From positions 530,570,291-530,634,290 of the forward strand of contig NC_081409.1 of assembly GCF_030272615.1 (NCBI RefSeq): a stretch of DNA of 64,000 nucleotides. Reading direction: 5' to 3'. The DNA comes from Cryptomeria japonica (Eukaryota; Streptophyta; Pinopsida; Cupressales; Cupressaceae). Under the pieces are notes generated by a model. That model searched no databases and was not told the origin of the DNA. It was given only the letters and a program-made list of their open reading frames with translations. The number at the start of each line of letters is the position of its first letter. Position 1 is the first letter of the stretch. The translations under genes were made by a program, and so were the position numbers. Positions 1-12,433 of this stretch are shown piece by piece.

Positions 1-481
1 CGAAATGAAATTATTGTCATCCTGTAGTTGCTAAATTGTCATCCGGTCCAGAAAATCCTGTCGTGCAAGTCTTTGGTTTTGTTAGAATAGAACAATCAAA
101 CTTACCTAAAAATAGCTTACAGAGAACATAATACTGATTATCATTTCCTTGAGCATTAAACAGATCAAGACAGTGTACCTCTACGATTTGTGTTGCACGA
201 TTTGGTCAATCACCTCTCAACTAGTTCAATCAACTACCTATCAAATTTTAGTCACTTAGATAACATCTTATATAGGATAGATCATTCCTGAAACTAGACT
301 GTATCTTACACTACACTTAGAATCAACTTGGATAACATCTTAGATAGGATAGATCGTTCCTGAAATCAGAGAAAATCTCAGTTGTTTCTCCCAAACAATA
401 CTCTAAACAGAACAACTAGCTCTGAAATTGATCTTGACCTCTGCATCACAAAACAACTCTAGGTCACACTAATCCATAAAA
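1..481 (+). other. Tail of the gag leader of element A
   Basis: This is noncoding leader upstream of the gag ATG at 482. It contains two similar stretches around 255-300 and 325-365 (shared words ACATCTTA, TAGGATAGATC, TTCCTGAAA). One word near 59-68 (GTCGTGCAAG) resembles the TCGTACGA-type motif in the element A PMD intron. No other feature is seen. Confidence 0.5.
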
Positions 482-2305
482 ATGCCTATTCAAACCAGGA
501 GTTCTCGTAAGAAACAAGACAAAGGCAAAGAAGAAACCTTCACTTATCAAGATAATCCATTCTATGTGAAGGATCCCCTCACTGACATGCCATCGTCATC
601 AAGCGGACCAATTTTTTATGAACCAAAATCTCCCACTATACATGAGACAGAATACAATGATGGAAATAAAAACAATCGTAATATTCCTGAAAATCATAAT
701 GACTCATCATCATCAAGTGAGATTGACAAAGCTGCTGAACCTCCAGAAAAAGAAATCCTTGACTGTCAAAAAGATAAAGACTTTAGAAAAATGATGAAAA
801 CTATCATGACCCAAGAAAAGGAAGACTATTTCTTAGAACTAGCAAATCAAGGTGCCAAACTTCCTATTGGATATGATGTTCAGACACTTTTTACTAAAAG
901 GGAAGACTCACCTATAATCATGTTACACAAATAGTAACTAGCTTTGCGGATAGAGCTCATAGAGCTGAAGAATAAGGACAAGTCCCCGAAACAATATTCT
1001 CTAGAAACAATATGTCCCTTTCCATTTGACAAAAATTTACACATGCCTCCATTCCCTTCATGAGTGGAAATCCCAAAATTTGACAAATATGATGGTACCT
1101 TAGATCCTCAAGATCATGTTAGGGAATTTAGTGCTACTTGTATGGAATTCATGCATGATCAAATGTACCTCATGCGTCTCTTCCCAAGGAGTTTAGGGGG
1201 TCAAGCAATGGAATGGTTCTCAAGTCTACCCAAAGGAATAAAAACATTCAAAGAACTAATCCAACTATTTTTACAACAATACTCATACAACATTTGACAT
1301 CCTGTGACTATGATCGATCTTTGTAATACTCAACAGAAAATGGGGGAACCTCTTCTTACTTTTCTCCAACGTTGGAGAAGAATGTTCTCTAGGTACCCAC
1401 GACCTATTCCAGACTCTAAGAAAATGGATATATTTGTCAATAACTTGGTCCCCAAATTGAAATATAGCGTACAAATGCAAGTACACCCATCATTTAACAA
1501 AATGGTAGATAATGCCATTCAAATGGAAGATGTGCTCATAAAGAAGGGAGATATCACACCTTGGAAAGAAACTCAAACATGATCTAGCTCTAAAGAGAAG
1601 AACGAGTATTGGAAATTTTCCAAAGACAACAACAAGAATGTTGTTAATGATGGAGTAGTAGACACTGTCAAAACCAACTCAAAATCCACAATATTCAACC
1701 TGGCTAGTGGTACACAAGCACTTAAAGCTGCTAAGATTGCAACAGAGAATCCGCCAAAGAAAACAAAGGAATGGTTCAAAGACAAGCCTTGGCTTTCCAA
1801 ACCTAAGTGTGATTTTACTCCTCTTGAAGAATCATACGAGTCTGCTTTCAAAACTTTGTTGGCAAACAACTTGATAACACTACCAAATAACTCTAGACCA
1901 TATGATCTGGATGTCAAACCAAGATGGTGGAGAGAAAATGAATACTGTGACTTCCATCGGAATAAGGGTCATAACATAAACAATTGCATGAAGCTAAAAC
2001 ATATGAGTCTGCTTTCCAAACCTAAGTGTGATTTTATTCCTCTTGAAGAATCATATGAGTCTGCTTTCAAAACTTTGTTGGCAAACAACTTGATAACACT
2101 ACCAGATAAATCCAGACCATATGATCCGGATGTCAAACCAAGATGGTGGAGAGAAAATGAATACTGTGACTTCCATTGGAATAAGGGTCATAACATAAAC
2201 AATTGCATGAAGCTAAAACATGAGATTTAGGATCTCATAGACGCTGGTAAAGTTGTTGCTGGGAATCATCCAACCAATGCTGATCATAAAGCATTTAAAG
2301 ACCCT
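482..2305 (+). pseudogene. gag: gag pseudogene of element A
   Basis: The frame starts at ATG 482 with a short basic N-terminus, as in element B. It continues in one frame to the protease region but is broken by stops at 932, 1295, 1580 and 2228, among others. The capsid-type retrotransposon gag domain lies at about 1064-1582 (key words LMRLFPRSLGGQAMEWF and a final FLQRW segment). A zinc knuckle of C-x2-H-x4-H-x4-C type follows and is present twice because of a 219-bp tandem duplication. Gag would package the genomic RNA and form the particle. This copy cannot make a full protein. Confidence 0.85.
1793..2230 (+). repeat. 219-bp tandem duplication in gag of element A
   Basis: The stretch beginning CTTTCCAAACCTAAGTGTGA at 1793 recurs at 2012, exactly 219 bp (73 codons) later. 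The duplication keeps the reading frame. Each copy encodes the segment before the zinc knuckle and the knuckle itself, so the encoded Gag would have two knuckles. The copies differ at only a few positions, so the duplication is younger than the divergence of A from B, which has one copy. Confidence 0.85.
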
Positions 2306-3430
2306 TTGCCTGCTTATGAACAAGGTGATTCCCCAAAGACCAAAGGAGGTGCCAAGGTAAATTATGCTTATGCCAGCCAAGACAACGTTATCAACATGAT
2401 TGAATCTTCACACTCAGAATATTGCAATGCGATTATAGTTCAAGATAAACCAAATGAATCACAATATGCAAAAGCTCTGACCAGATCTCAAAAGAAAGTT
2501 ACCCTCCAAGGAGCTAGTTCTTCCAAACTGGCTCAAGAAACATCAAATCCAATAGCCTTGCCAAACAAACAAAAGGAATCAACCTTGGACAAATTGAAAA
2601 GATTAACCTCATCATCATCCTCCAGATACAGTGTAGTTGAACAGTTGAAAAGGACAAATGCTCAAATTTCAATTTTTGAATTGCTACAACTCTCATCTGC
2701 TCACAAGGAAATCCTAGACAAAGCATTGCTCACTACCACCATTCCAAAAGATTTAGACATTGATCAGTTTCAGTCTATGGTGGGTCATCTGACTTCACCT
2801 CACTATTTGACCTTCTCTGAGGAAGATGACAATTCATTAAATCATCCACATAACCAGCCATTGCATATTGAAGCCATGATCCACAAACATAGAGTTAAAC
2901 GTGTTTTGATAGATGGAGGCACGGGGTTGAATATCTGTACTTATCATCTGCTTACACAACTAGGATTCTCTGAAAATGTCATTGATCCAGGCAAGAAAAT
3001 AACAATTAAAGCCTACGATGAAGAAGAGAGGACCTCCAAAGGTTTGGTATCATTACCAATCAGAGTGGGACCGGTAGAGAGAGATGTCCTTTTCCAGGTT
3101 CTCGATATTCCATTGTCATACAATAAATTACTAGGCAAGCCATGGATTCATGAAATGAAGGTAGTACTGTCAACATATCACCAATGCTTAAAGTTTCCTT
3201 ATAATGGAGTTGAAGTCAAGATTCATGCTGATACAAATGTCATCTGTAATGCATTGACAAAAGGTGCAGATACTTTTGTGCCTCATAATAGAGCAGCCTC
3301 TCCAAATGAAGATCCAAAAACATTGATGAAAGACTTAGAAAAGAGATTGAAGATTACAGATACCGGCATGGATGGATACAAGATAGAACTGGTACTATCA
3401 TTAGTTTCTCTCCCTCCATCACCAAAATAG
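2306..3430 (+). pseudogene. pro: Protease region of element A
   Basis: This 374-codon open stretch continues the gag frame. Its second half carries a retropepsin-like fold with the active-site segment VLIDGGTGLN near residues 200-209, then a hydrophobic flap region and LLGKPWIHEM. The D-G-G form instead of D-T/S-G is usual in Tat-group proteases. The N-terminal part is a linker with a conserved THLQGAS-like word (VTLQGASSS). The open stretch is intact, but the protein could not be made because gag upstream is interrupted. It ends at TAG 3428. Confidence 0.8.
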
Positions 3431-5312
3431 TTGGGCAAGCCATCAGAGGCCATGAGAACACAAACTTTGGCTCCGAATACTATATATGATGGTCTCTTCA
3501 TACAGTCTTCTACCTCCTTGGTGGATGAAATAGAAGAGGATGTTGTGCTTAACTAGCTCTTTAAGGAAGATAGTCCAAATGAGGAGGTATGACATTGTGA
3601 GATTTCCTCAAACCAATATGGTCATGGTTACAAAATGATTCAGTGCATGGGGTACTCAAGTATTACTGAACCAATTTAGCTACAAACCAAATCCACACAT
3701 GATAAGGCTGGACTGGGATACAATCCTAAAAAGACATCAGAACAAAAACATGTTTCTAAGTCTAAAGGCTTGAAAAAGATATCACCTTTAACATTACATG
3801 AAGCAAACAATAAACAAACAAAAGAAGAGTGTAGAAAAGAGAAAGAGGAATCAACGGTCAAGAAAGAAGAAATAGCCAGTGCTCAAGATTCGATGGTATC
3901 AGCTACGATAATACAAGAAGTTGAGATTCCTGAGGATATAAGAGATGAAGTTGTGAGAATCAGAGAATTATTCGCACCATTAAAAGTTCCAGTCACATAT
4001 ACTAGAAGGCAACAAGTAAATGATTCAGAGACCGATTCAAATGAGTATGAATGGGGTCCTGACTATCTTTTAGAGACATCCGCTACAGAAACTCCAAAAG
4101 AATCTAGTGGTGTCATAGATGATACTCAAGAGATGATGCGCATAAAACTAGAGAGGGAAATACAAGAAATTAGACAAAAGAGGCAAGCAAATTATGAACA
4201 AGCATTGAAAGAAGGAACAATGCTAGAAAGCTTCTCATCTATGTATCCTTATCCTAAAATAGAACAAATCAGTTATAGCACTACACAGGAAGAGTTAGAA
4301 GCTGCAAAACAAGAACCGGTTATCAGTCCAGAAGAAGTTGAATGGAGTAGATGACAAAAAATCACAGAAACAATGAGATCATGTTAACAGGTGTGTCAGA
4401 TACAAATGACAAATGAACTACAATATGAAGGAACTTGTAGCATTAAATATGTTAGTATTGATACCATACATATGCTTACTAAATCACCTAACAAAGACTT
4501 GGAAACTTCATCCGATAATTTTGATGATTCTGAGGACTCTAATAATAGTCCTATTCATGATGATACCCACTCATCCTTAAATTCTAAATCATCTGATACA
4601 AACAATGAAAAGTTGTCTACTAGTCTTATTGTTGTTAAACCATGACATGATGTCCAATCTGGTGTAGTAAACGATGTTACAAGTATGTCTATTGGATTAG
4701 ATCGATTAAATATTAGCATGAACTTTAATAATCATGATCTGACTCTTCCTGGTCTTGAGACACTTACGCAAGGTATCAATCTGGAACTTGACTTTTCGAT
4801 CTGCAGTTGTGATAACAATACCGTGAACGCTCTTGAACCTACCCAAAAAATTTCCTTAATACATCCCAAATTGATTGACTGTACTTTACAGAATCAACCC
4901 ATGGATATACCTACTTTTGCCAATGACTATACATTATCCTATTATCTCAATGCAGTTGAACCTATGAACTCTTCCACCAGTGAACAGAGTGAAAATATGA
5001 CTGAAGAGGATATCAAGTATCTTAGTCACAAAAATAAGAAAAATAAAAAATAAAAGATCTGATGGCGAAAACCATATAGTGGTTGTGTCAGAATCTAAAA
5101 AAGAGAAAATAAAGGACATACCTAAAGGTGAAAACCTCTCTAAGGCACCTGAAGGTGAGATACTTGGTATACTGCCTAGTCATTTTCAGAAGCGATCTTC
5201 CATATTGATTGAGCCAACTCAGCCAGTAAATATCGAGAATCAAGAGACACCACAAATTATTCACGTAGCTCAATCACTATCGGCAGAGGAATTGAAGGAT
5301 TTCACTTAGCTA
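3431..5312 (+). pseudogene. G-patch and spacer region of element A, between protease and RT
   Basis: Frames at 3770-4354, 4391-4645, 4685-5053 and 5079-5309 form one broken coding region aligned with 43779-45059 of element B. A decayed G-patch is visible at about 3610-3720 (words YGHGYKMIQ and GLGYNP) with an internal stop. The rest is acidic, low-complexity linker. The frame changes near 5060. The segment KGENLSKAPE near 5120-5150 is identical in B and overlaps an RNA hairpin described separately. G-patch domains bind nucleic acid in several retroelement proteins; the role here is inferred. Confidence 0.65.
5126..5150 (+). repeat. A4-bulged hairpin inside the pol coding region, element A
   Basis: Outer helix AGGTG (5126-5130) pairs with CACCT (5146-5150). 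Four unpaired A follow the first strand. Inner helix CCT pairs with AGG around loop CTCTA. Element B has the same structure at 44858-44882 with outer helix GGGTG/CACCC, a compensating change. Confidence 0.6.
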
Positions 5313-6681
5313 TTCTTAGAGAAGAAAATAAATTTTGCATGGACGTACTCTGATATGCCAGGCTTGGATCCTGTTCTCATTATGCACCATCTCTCAATCA
5401 CACCAGGAGTAAAACCAGTTAAACAAAAACTCCGTAAGATGCACCCGCATGTCGCACTATTGGTCAAAGCTGAACAAGAGAAACTACTTAAAGCTGGATT
5501 TATCAGAGCAATAGATTATGCTAAATGGATTTCCAACATAGTACCTGTGTCGAAGGCAGATAAATCTATCAGAGTTTGTACAAATTTTAGAGATCTCAAT
5601 AAAGCATGTCCAAAAGATGGCTTTCCATTGCCAAATATTGATATGATAGTCGACATGATAGCTGGGTATGAGATGTACTCACTATGAGATGTACTCACTA
5701 ATGGATGGATTTTCTGGCTACAATTAGATTAAAATCACTCCTAGAGATCAAGAAAAGATAGCTTTCACCTGTGCATGGGGAACCTTTTGCTGGAATGTTA
5801 TGCCATTTGGGTTAAAGAACGTAGGAGCGACCTATCAGAGAGCAGTTACAACTATCTTTCATGACATGATGCATAAGAATATGGAATGTTGATGACACCT
5901 TAGTGAAGACTATGAAAAGATCAACACATATTCAAGAGTTAGGTCCTATACTTGACAGAATGGAAAAGTTCAAACTCTGATTAAATCCAAAGAAGTGTGC
6001 ATTCGGAGTGACATCTGGTAAACTACTTGGCTACATCATTTCAAAGAAGGGCATCGAGGTTGATCCTAAAAAGGTCCAAGCTATAATGGAAATGCCGCCT
6101 CCAAAGAACATTAGTCAAATGAGAAGTCTACAGGGACGTCTCCAATCCATTAGAAGATTCATTTCTCAACTAGCAGACAAGGCTCAACTTTTTACAAAAG
6201 TATTGAGAAAAGGAATAATATACAACTGGGATCAGCAGTGTGAACAACATCTTCAGCAGATAAAAGAGTATCTGTCTAATCCACCGATATTGATGCCACC
6301 TATTCATGGTGAGCCACTAATCTTATATATATTAGCAACTGATTCATCACTGGGGGCACTTCTAGCACAACAGGATGACAACAAAAAGGAAAGAGCTATT
6401 TATTACATCAGTAGGACATTGGTGTCTTATGAAATGAGCTACAATATAATAGAAAAAGCATGCTTGGCATTAGTCTTTGCATCACAAAAACTGAGGCACT
6501 ATATGCTCGCACATTCAATCAAGTTGGTGGCCAAAATTGATCCACTTAAGTATCTTCTTAATAAAGCAACACTCACCAGACAATTGGCAAAGTGGGTAAT
6601 GATCCTTACATAGTTTGACATTGAATATGTGGAATGCAAAGCCATAAAAGGACAGGTAATTGCTGATCAACTTGCTTAAGC
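5313..6681 (+). pseudogene. pol: Reverse transcriptase and first RNase H pseudogene, element A
   Basis: RT motifs begin at about 5355 (MPGLDP, then RVCTNFRDLNKACPKDGFPL). The frame breaks at a 16-bp tandem duplication at 5667-5698. The catalytic YVDD box near 5888 is damaged: the residues before VDD are deleted. The frame resumes at 6008-6613 with the RT connection and the first RNase H (LYILATDSSLGALLAQ, then EKACLALVFASQKLRHYM). The first RNase H aspartate is still present here, unlike in element B. The broken frame and damaged catalytic box make this RT dead. Confidence 0.85.
5667..5698 (+). repeat. 16-bp tandem duplication in RT of element A
   Basis: TATGAGATGTACTCAC occurs twice back to back (5667-5682 and 5683-5698). 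Sixteen is not a multiple of three, so the duplication shifts the RT frame. Confidence 0.9.
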
Positions 6682-7252
6682 TCCACTTAAGGATACTCAA
6701 CCACTACACATTGAGTTCCCAGATGAATCAATAATGCATCTTACTCAACAACCTTGGAAGATGTTCTTTGATGGTTCCTTTACTCAAAATGGTTCAGGTG
6801 CTGGCATACTATTCATTACTCCTCAGAAGTACTCAATTCCAAAGTCTTATAAGATTCTATTCCCTTGCACAAACAACATTGCAGAATATGAAGCTTTGGT
6901 GAATGGAATAAAACTAGCCATTGAATGGAAGGTTGCTGAATTACATATTTATGGAGATTCTCAGCTGGTCATCAATCAAATCAATGATACATATCAGACT
7001 CGAGATGAGAAATTGATGCCTTACAAGAGGATGGTAGATGATTTCAAAAAGTATTTTTCTTTTGTATCATTCCAACAAATTCCTAGATCAGTGAATAGAG
7101 TAGTAGATGCTATGGCTACCTTGGCATCTATACCTGAGCTACAGGAGTCCAATTTTTGCTTTGATTTCATGGTGGAAGAGTTATATTACCCTACTTATGA
7201 TTCTCCTGAGACCCAAATAGTCTTTTCTATTATTGGACATGACTCATCCTGA
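6682..7252 (+). pseudogene. Archaeal-type RNase H (second RNase H) of element A
   Basis: The ORF 6734-7252 (172 codons) carries the second RNase H typical of Tat-group elements. The metal-binding residues can be read as D in FFDGSF, E in NIAEYEAL, D in YGDSQL and D in VVDAMATL. The full acidic set is present and the segment has no internal stop. It would degrade RNA in RNA-DNA hybrids during reverse transcription. It is separated from the first RNase H by stops near 6611 and 6679. Confidence 0.85.
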
Positions 7253-8505
7253 TACAGCCACATCTATTCCTATCTATGTGACCAAATTATCCCTGAAAAC
7301 CTTACTCGTAATGAGAAAAGAAACCTAACTCAAAACGCTTCACGGTATGTTATCATAGCTAATGATTTATTTAGACAAGGTTTAGATGGTACTTTGCTTA
7401 GATGTCTAGAAACTGAAGAATCTAAACATGCATTATCGAAAGTCCATGAAGGTATTTGTGGATCTCATTTGAATGGTTTTACTTTGGCTCGGAAACTATT
7501 ACGGGCTGGCTACTATTGGCCAGATATGGAAAAAGATGCCATTAAATTTTCTATGACTTGTGAGAAATGTTAGCTTCATGGAAATCTCATACATGCCCCA
7601 GCAAGGGACCTCATACCATTTATAACACACTGGCCTTTTCAGCAATGGGCCTTTGATCTCATTGGTTAGATATATCCGGCTTCATCCAATGGACATAAAT
7701 TCATCATAACTGACACTGAGTATTTCACCAAGTGGGTAGAGGCAGTTCCGCTCATCAAAGCAACTGGTAAACAAGTCGCCTTGTTCATCCTAAACTATAT
7801 AATTTGTAGGTATGGGATACCTTCGTCCATCGTGACTGATAATGGAGGACAATTCAAAAATAAAGATCTAGATGAGCTTTGTGAGAAATTCAAAATAAAG
7901 CAACACTGGTCATTAGTATATTACCCTCAAGGTAATGGACAAGCTGAGGCATCTAACAAAAACCTACTGACTATCTTGCACAGAATAGTGAACAAGTCTG
8001 AGAAGGATTGGCATCTGCAGCTCAATCCTGCACTATGGGCTTACAGAACCAGTATCAGAACACCTACTGGGGCTACACCTTTTTCTTTGGTGTACGGGTC
8101 CGAAGCAGTATTACCTATTGAAGTAGAAATACCATCTCTAAGAGTTTCATTGCAAGGTCTTGTTACTGATGAAGATCATAGAATATCTAGATTGCAAGAA
8201 CTCGAATTGCTGGATGAGCATTGGAAAGTGGCATTTGATCATCTCAGAGTGTATCAAAAGAGAATGTCCAGAGGGTATAACAAGAAAGTTTGACAAAGAG
8301 AATTTCAAGTTGGTGACCTAGTCCTAAGAGAAAATCCAAAAAATAACAGTTTCACGACAGTAAAGGGAAGTTTGAACCCAACTGGCTGGGTCCCTACATT
8401 GTTATTGCAGTATTTGGCTCTGGTGCCTATCAACTCTCAAACTCGGAAGGAGAACAGCTCCATGAACCGATTAATACCATCCACTTGAAGAAATTCTTTG
8501 CTTAG
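7253..8505 (+). pseudogene. pol: Integrase pseudogene of element A
   Basis: The zinc-binding HHCC part lies at about 7440-7575 (VHEGICGSHL, then CEKC) with a stop right after it. The catalytic core has D in WAFDLIG, D in IVTDNGGQF and E in GQAEASNK, so the DDE triad is intact. The longest open stretch is 7781-8293. Stops occur near 7573, 7667 and 8291, followed by a frame loss in the C-terminal domain, whose GDLVLRENPK motif is clear. The catalytic core aligns closely with that of element B. Confidence 0.85.
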
Positions 8506-8640
8506 CACTCTCTTCTCTAGAAAACTTGTATAGTTGGAAAAAGTCCTAAAAAAAATCCTAAAAATCAGAAAAAGTCCTGAAAAAAATCCTAAAAATCAGA
8601 AAAAGTCCTGAAGAAACCAAAAATAAAATAAAAATTGCCC

Positions 8641-8728
8641 TGGTGAAAACCTGGCAAACAGGCACCTTGGTAAAAAAATAAAATTTGAATCTCCGCCAAG
8701 TAGGTGAAAACTTGGCAAATAGGCACCT
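8641..8728 (+). repeat. Two A4-bulged hairpins downstream of pol, element A
   Basis: Hairpin 1 (8642-8666): GGTG, AAAA bulge, CCTG, loop GCAAA, CAGG, CACC. Hairpin 2 (8702-8728): AGGTG, AAAA, CTTG, loop GCAAA, TAGG, CACCT. The outer helices are fully Watson-Crick. The inner helix of hairpin 2 uses G-U pairs on the plus strand. Three related hairpins follow pol in element B. Confidence 0.7.
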
Positions 8729-10125
8729 CTTGTACTCAAGCGCTCCATCTATCAACACAACGTTGGCATTTCCCACTTTCAAGTATCTTTTGCTTTCGCT
8801 TGTACATATTTTTAGTCACTTTTGTGACATCTTGGCTCATTGGAACCCTCATGACTTGAAACTAATCAATTTTCTAGTCTTAGGTTACTCGACAGAGCAC
8901 ATTACATATCCTAAGCAGTGTCCACCAAGTCATTATTCCATCAGTGAAACCTGGTCGTCCACTCCAAGTCAGTTACCTGTCTCCTGACTATAGAGTTTTT
9001 ATCACTAAGTTCACAAGCAAAACAACATAATGAAAAATAATTACTAAACAATTTGGGCTATGAATGAAAATTTTCTTTGTATGCTATCTTTTATATTAAT
9101 TTTGGATTATTGTCCCTCTGAGTAACTCGAGGAAGTCTATTGTGACTAAGAGAAGCAAGGATTGGGGGCATAATATTTTCTTTGTTTTCTGCTTGTAGGA
9201 ATGATCCCGATGATCTGGAAACATATAAATTAGCTGGGTGTCTGTGATAAGAGCCTTCACATTAAAGTGAAATCGCCTCACATACCCTGACTCCACTTAT
9301 TTGTATGCTATAGGGAGGTCCATATCATTTCTTTGTCTATTTTGAGGGAATTTCTTTATGATGCAATTCGGGTCCCTACGAAATCTGTCCAAGGATATGA
9401 ACAAAAAAAGGGTCATTGTGGACAAGATAACTAATATTCTACATTGAAAAAGAAAGGAACTCTAACTTGCCTATTGTGTTTGTTATGCTCAGTGATGAAT
9501 CTTAAGTATTTTAAATCCAGTGACTAGGTTTAGGTTGCATTCTGCATATCATTTTGTATTTCATTCTACATTTTTGTGAATATAGAGTGATTTCAGTATA
9601 GTAATAATCTCCTTATCTTATGAATGAGAGCTGAGAGCGTCATCATTTCTTATGCTAAGTGGTCTTTTTTATCATTATTTCTTCAATCAAGTACTTGTGT
9701 TTTGAGATGTTTAGCTGCATACATAACATTTCATATAGATTCATTCATTCGTTTTATTAATAAATCATTTGCATTCATCTTATTGCATAAAAAAAAACAA
9801 AAAATTGCACTACTCATTTTCATTCATTTATTTGCATATGAAAAGAAACAAAAACATAGACATTCATTATCATTTGCAATACATACATTCATGCTGAAAG
9901 AAATACATACATGTAGAATAAAGCATATAGAAACATCTCATAATCAAATTGACACAAGTATAATGAAGTCAAATCGGATCTCGTATATATATATATATCA
10001 TCTCAAGTCTAAGAGTACAAAATGATGTCCAATGACATGTACAAACTTCCATCGAAGCAAGAATCGTATCAGCTACAAAAAATGGGTGTGTCTACAAAAG
10101 ATATCCTAGCTACAAAAATAATCAT
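8729..10125. other. Noncoding stretch between pol and the antisense PMD gene, element A
   Basis: There is no gene here. The stretch is AT-rich, with CATT-rich low complexity at about 9740-9960 and a short (AT)n at about 9985-9999. The word TGTCCAAGGATATGA (near 9387) recurs in the same region of element B (near 49251), so parts are homologous. TTTATT words at about 9755 and 9827 would read AATAAA on the minus strand, downstream of the PMD stop, and could be poly(A) signals. Confidence 0.45.
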
Positions 10126-11967
10126 CTAGCTGGCGCCCTCTCCCTCATCGCCTGGTGGAGGAGGAGGAGCCTGATGCTCGAGATCCTGGCGCGGTGCTCA
10201 TGCTCCCTCTCATCTAGCCATATATTGTGAATAGGGTTGCACTTGCTATGCAATAGGAACTGTGACACTATATGCCACCACATAATATGCAGCCCTACTA
10301 CTCTAGAGCAGTACCTCCTATCGAAGAGACTCTATCTCTTCTCTCAACTCGGCTCTCAATGCTGTGATCTGGAAATCACGCTCTGCCCTAACCTCGACTA
10401 GCTGTCAGTCTTGCTCCACCAGCTGAGTCTGAGCCACTGTCAACTATGACTGCATCTCTGCAAGGTGTGCTCTCATCGACCGACCTGTGTCAGCCCCCTG
10501 CTCTTCGCCACCATCTCCACCACCATCTCCACCTATGGCTCCATCCTGCTCATCACATCGCTATCAGACCTACCTCGGAGCTGCTCACTCCTCCTCTCTA
10601 CCACCCAACCTCATTCCTACTCTCCCAAGGGATCCACCCTCACCCCTCTACTATCCAACATTAGCTCACACTTCACTGCTGCTAGCACCAGGATCACCAC
10701 CAGTCCGTCATGGAGCATCTGGTCTCTGGCCCTGTCCCTGCCTATGGCCCTGTCTCTGTGCCTATCCCTATGCTAATGCGGGGGCATCATCCTCCACATC
10801 CTCAATATGAGGAGCATGCTCTCCAGGATCTATAAACTGAGGGAATGGCTGTTGCTGAAAGTAATCCCTGTACTGGGGCAATACCCCTGCATCTGCTATA
10901 TCCTCTAGGTAATCCCACCTTAGCCGGTGTAAACCTATCAGCTCCTACATCACTAAAGTATAGGATAGCCTAGGTGACCATCCCTATCTCTCCTCATCAG
11001 CATATCGAGCATACGTTGTATACTCCTGAGAGATCCCCTGCAGCCAACCATACTGCCTCATCACTTGTGAAATGATGAATCATTCCACAACAGTCTGCAA
11101 TCTCCCAATCGGTGGGCATGTAACAAAAAGATCTCTCCACACCACCCGCTAGTCATCCCATGACTCCAACCCCCTATACAATCTTCATATAACAGCTATC
11201 AGATCATCTAGTTGTCGTCGCCAGAAGTCTGTCTTGCCTAGATGGGGTTGCATAATATATCTGGCATACCTATAGATAATAGGCTGCCTAGGATCTCTGC
11301 TATCATCGACTATTGGCCGACAAATGGGAAGGTGCTCCCAAGCCCACACCTATAAAATGTAAACCCATGCAGCCATGCTCCGCCCATCTCTATAGACAAT
11401 CTCATGCATCTCCCGATACATGTGGGCCAATAAGCAAGAGCCCCAGCCAAGTCTCTGAGGGGTCTCTATCAACCTCTCTAGCATATGGCCCCATCCACTC
11501 TGAAAACCCTGTTGCCCTTTGTCTGGTATCAAGAAGCAACCAATGAAACCTACTAGGACACATGCCAGCGGATACTCCTCACTATACCTGCCCATCAATA
11601 TATCCCAACTCATAGAACGAGTCAAGATATCAAGATCCCTGAATACATTCCTAAGAGCCTGTAGTCCAGGTAACAATGCAGTATCATAATCCACCTTATC
11701 CCCAGTAAAAGGGATATGAAGGATCTTGTACACATCCTCGAGAGTGATAGTCAACTCCCCAACTGGCAAATGAAAGGTATTATGCTCTGAATGAAATCGC
11801 TCTACCAACACTGTCAGCATCCCGTGGTTCACATGGATATTAGATAACCTCATCAGGTGAGTAAAGCCACACATATCAATATGAGCCTACTCGACATCAG
11901 ACAAATCATGAACCAAACCTATAGTGGGAGGATATACACATCTAAAGAGCATAGGAGGTAAGCACAC

Positions 11968-12433
11968 CTACACAAAAACCCAACAACAATCATCAGAAAA
12001 CATTCCACATGAGCCTATAAGAGAAGTTAAACATCACGCAAATCCAAATAAGTCAAATACAAAACCAAAATTTCATGTTTACACTTTCAAAAATGGCCAC
12101 TGTTTTTCGAATGACAAAACACAGTTAAACAGAATCTCGTATGAGTCAGGAATGGCTCTCGTACGAGAGAACAACCTCAAACGACACTTTATTGGACTCT
12201 GCACGACAAAATGGTCTCCTAACCGACATGTCGTACGACACAAGGGTTACTCCCATATGACAAATCTAATGGTCTTAAATGATGAAAGATAATTTGCTAG
12301 TTTCTCGTATGAGACAGGATCCTGTCTCACATGATAAACCGCGACACCCGACCCAAAACCCGTGAAAAATGTGCAAAATAAACAAAAAAATTCAAAATTG
12401 GAAACATAACGAGGCTAAAGATCGATCACTTAC
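11968..12433 (-). other. Predicted phase-0 intron (466 bp) in the PMD gene of element A
   Basis: On the minus strand the donor is TCG|GTAAGTGATC (exon 1 ends at 12434) and the acceptor is TGTGTAG|GTGTGC (exon 2 begins at 11967). Removing it keeps the frame. The PMD gene of element B has an intron at the same place with the same GTAAGT donor and a similar exon 2 start (x-x-L-P, then P-M-L or M-L). Because the gene is antisense, the intron is not removed from the retroelement's genomic RNA. Confidence 0.7.
12136..12329. repeat. Palindromic TCGTACGA-type motifs in the PMD intron of element A
   Basis: Perfect palindromes are CTCTCGTACGAGAG (12156-12169), TGTCGTACGACA (12229-12240) and TGAGACAGGATCCTGTCTCA (12310-12329). 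A near palindrome, CTCGTATGAG, lies at 12136-12145 and again just before the last one. Partial copies (CACGACA, ACGACAC) lie between them. Confidence 0.7.

Noticed and set aside
10446-10810. Proline- and serine-rich plus-strand ORFs
   Set aside because: They are the complement of the Q/G-rich part of the antisense PMD frame; the minus-strand frame is supported by homology to element B.
10126-11967. Stop-codon reassignment or readthrough for the many in-frame TAG/TGA
   Set aside because: The host is a plant nuclear genome with a standard code, and other frames in the window are also decaying by C-to-T-like changes.
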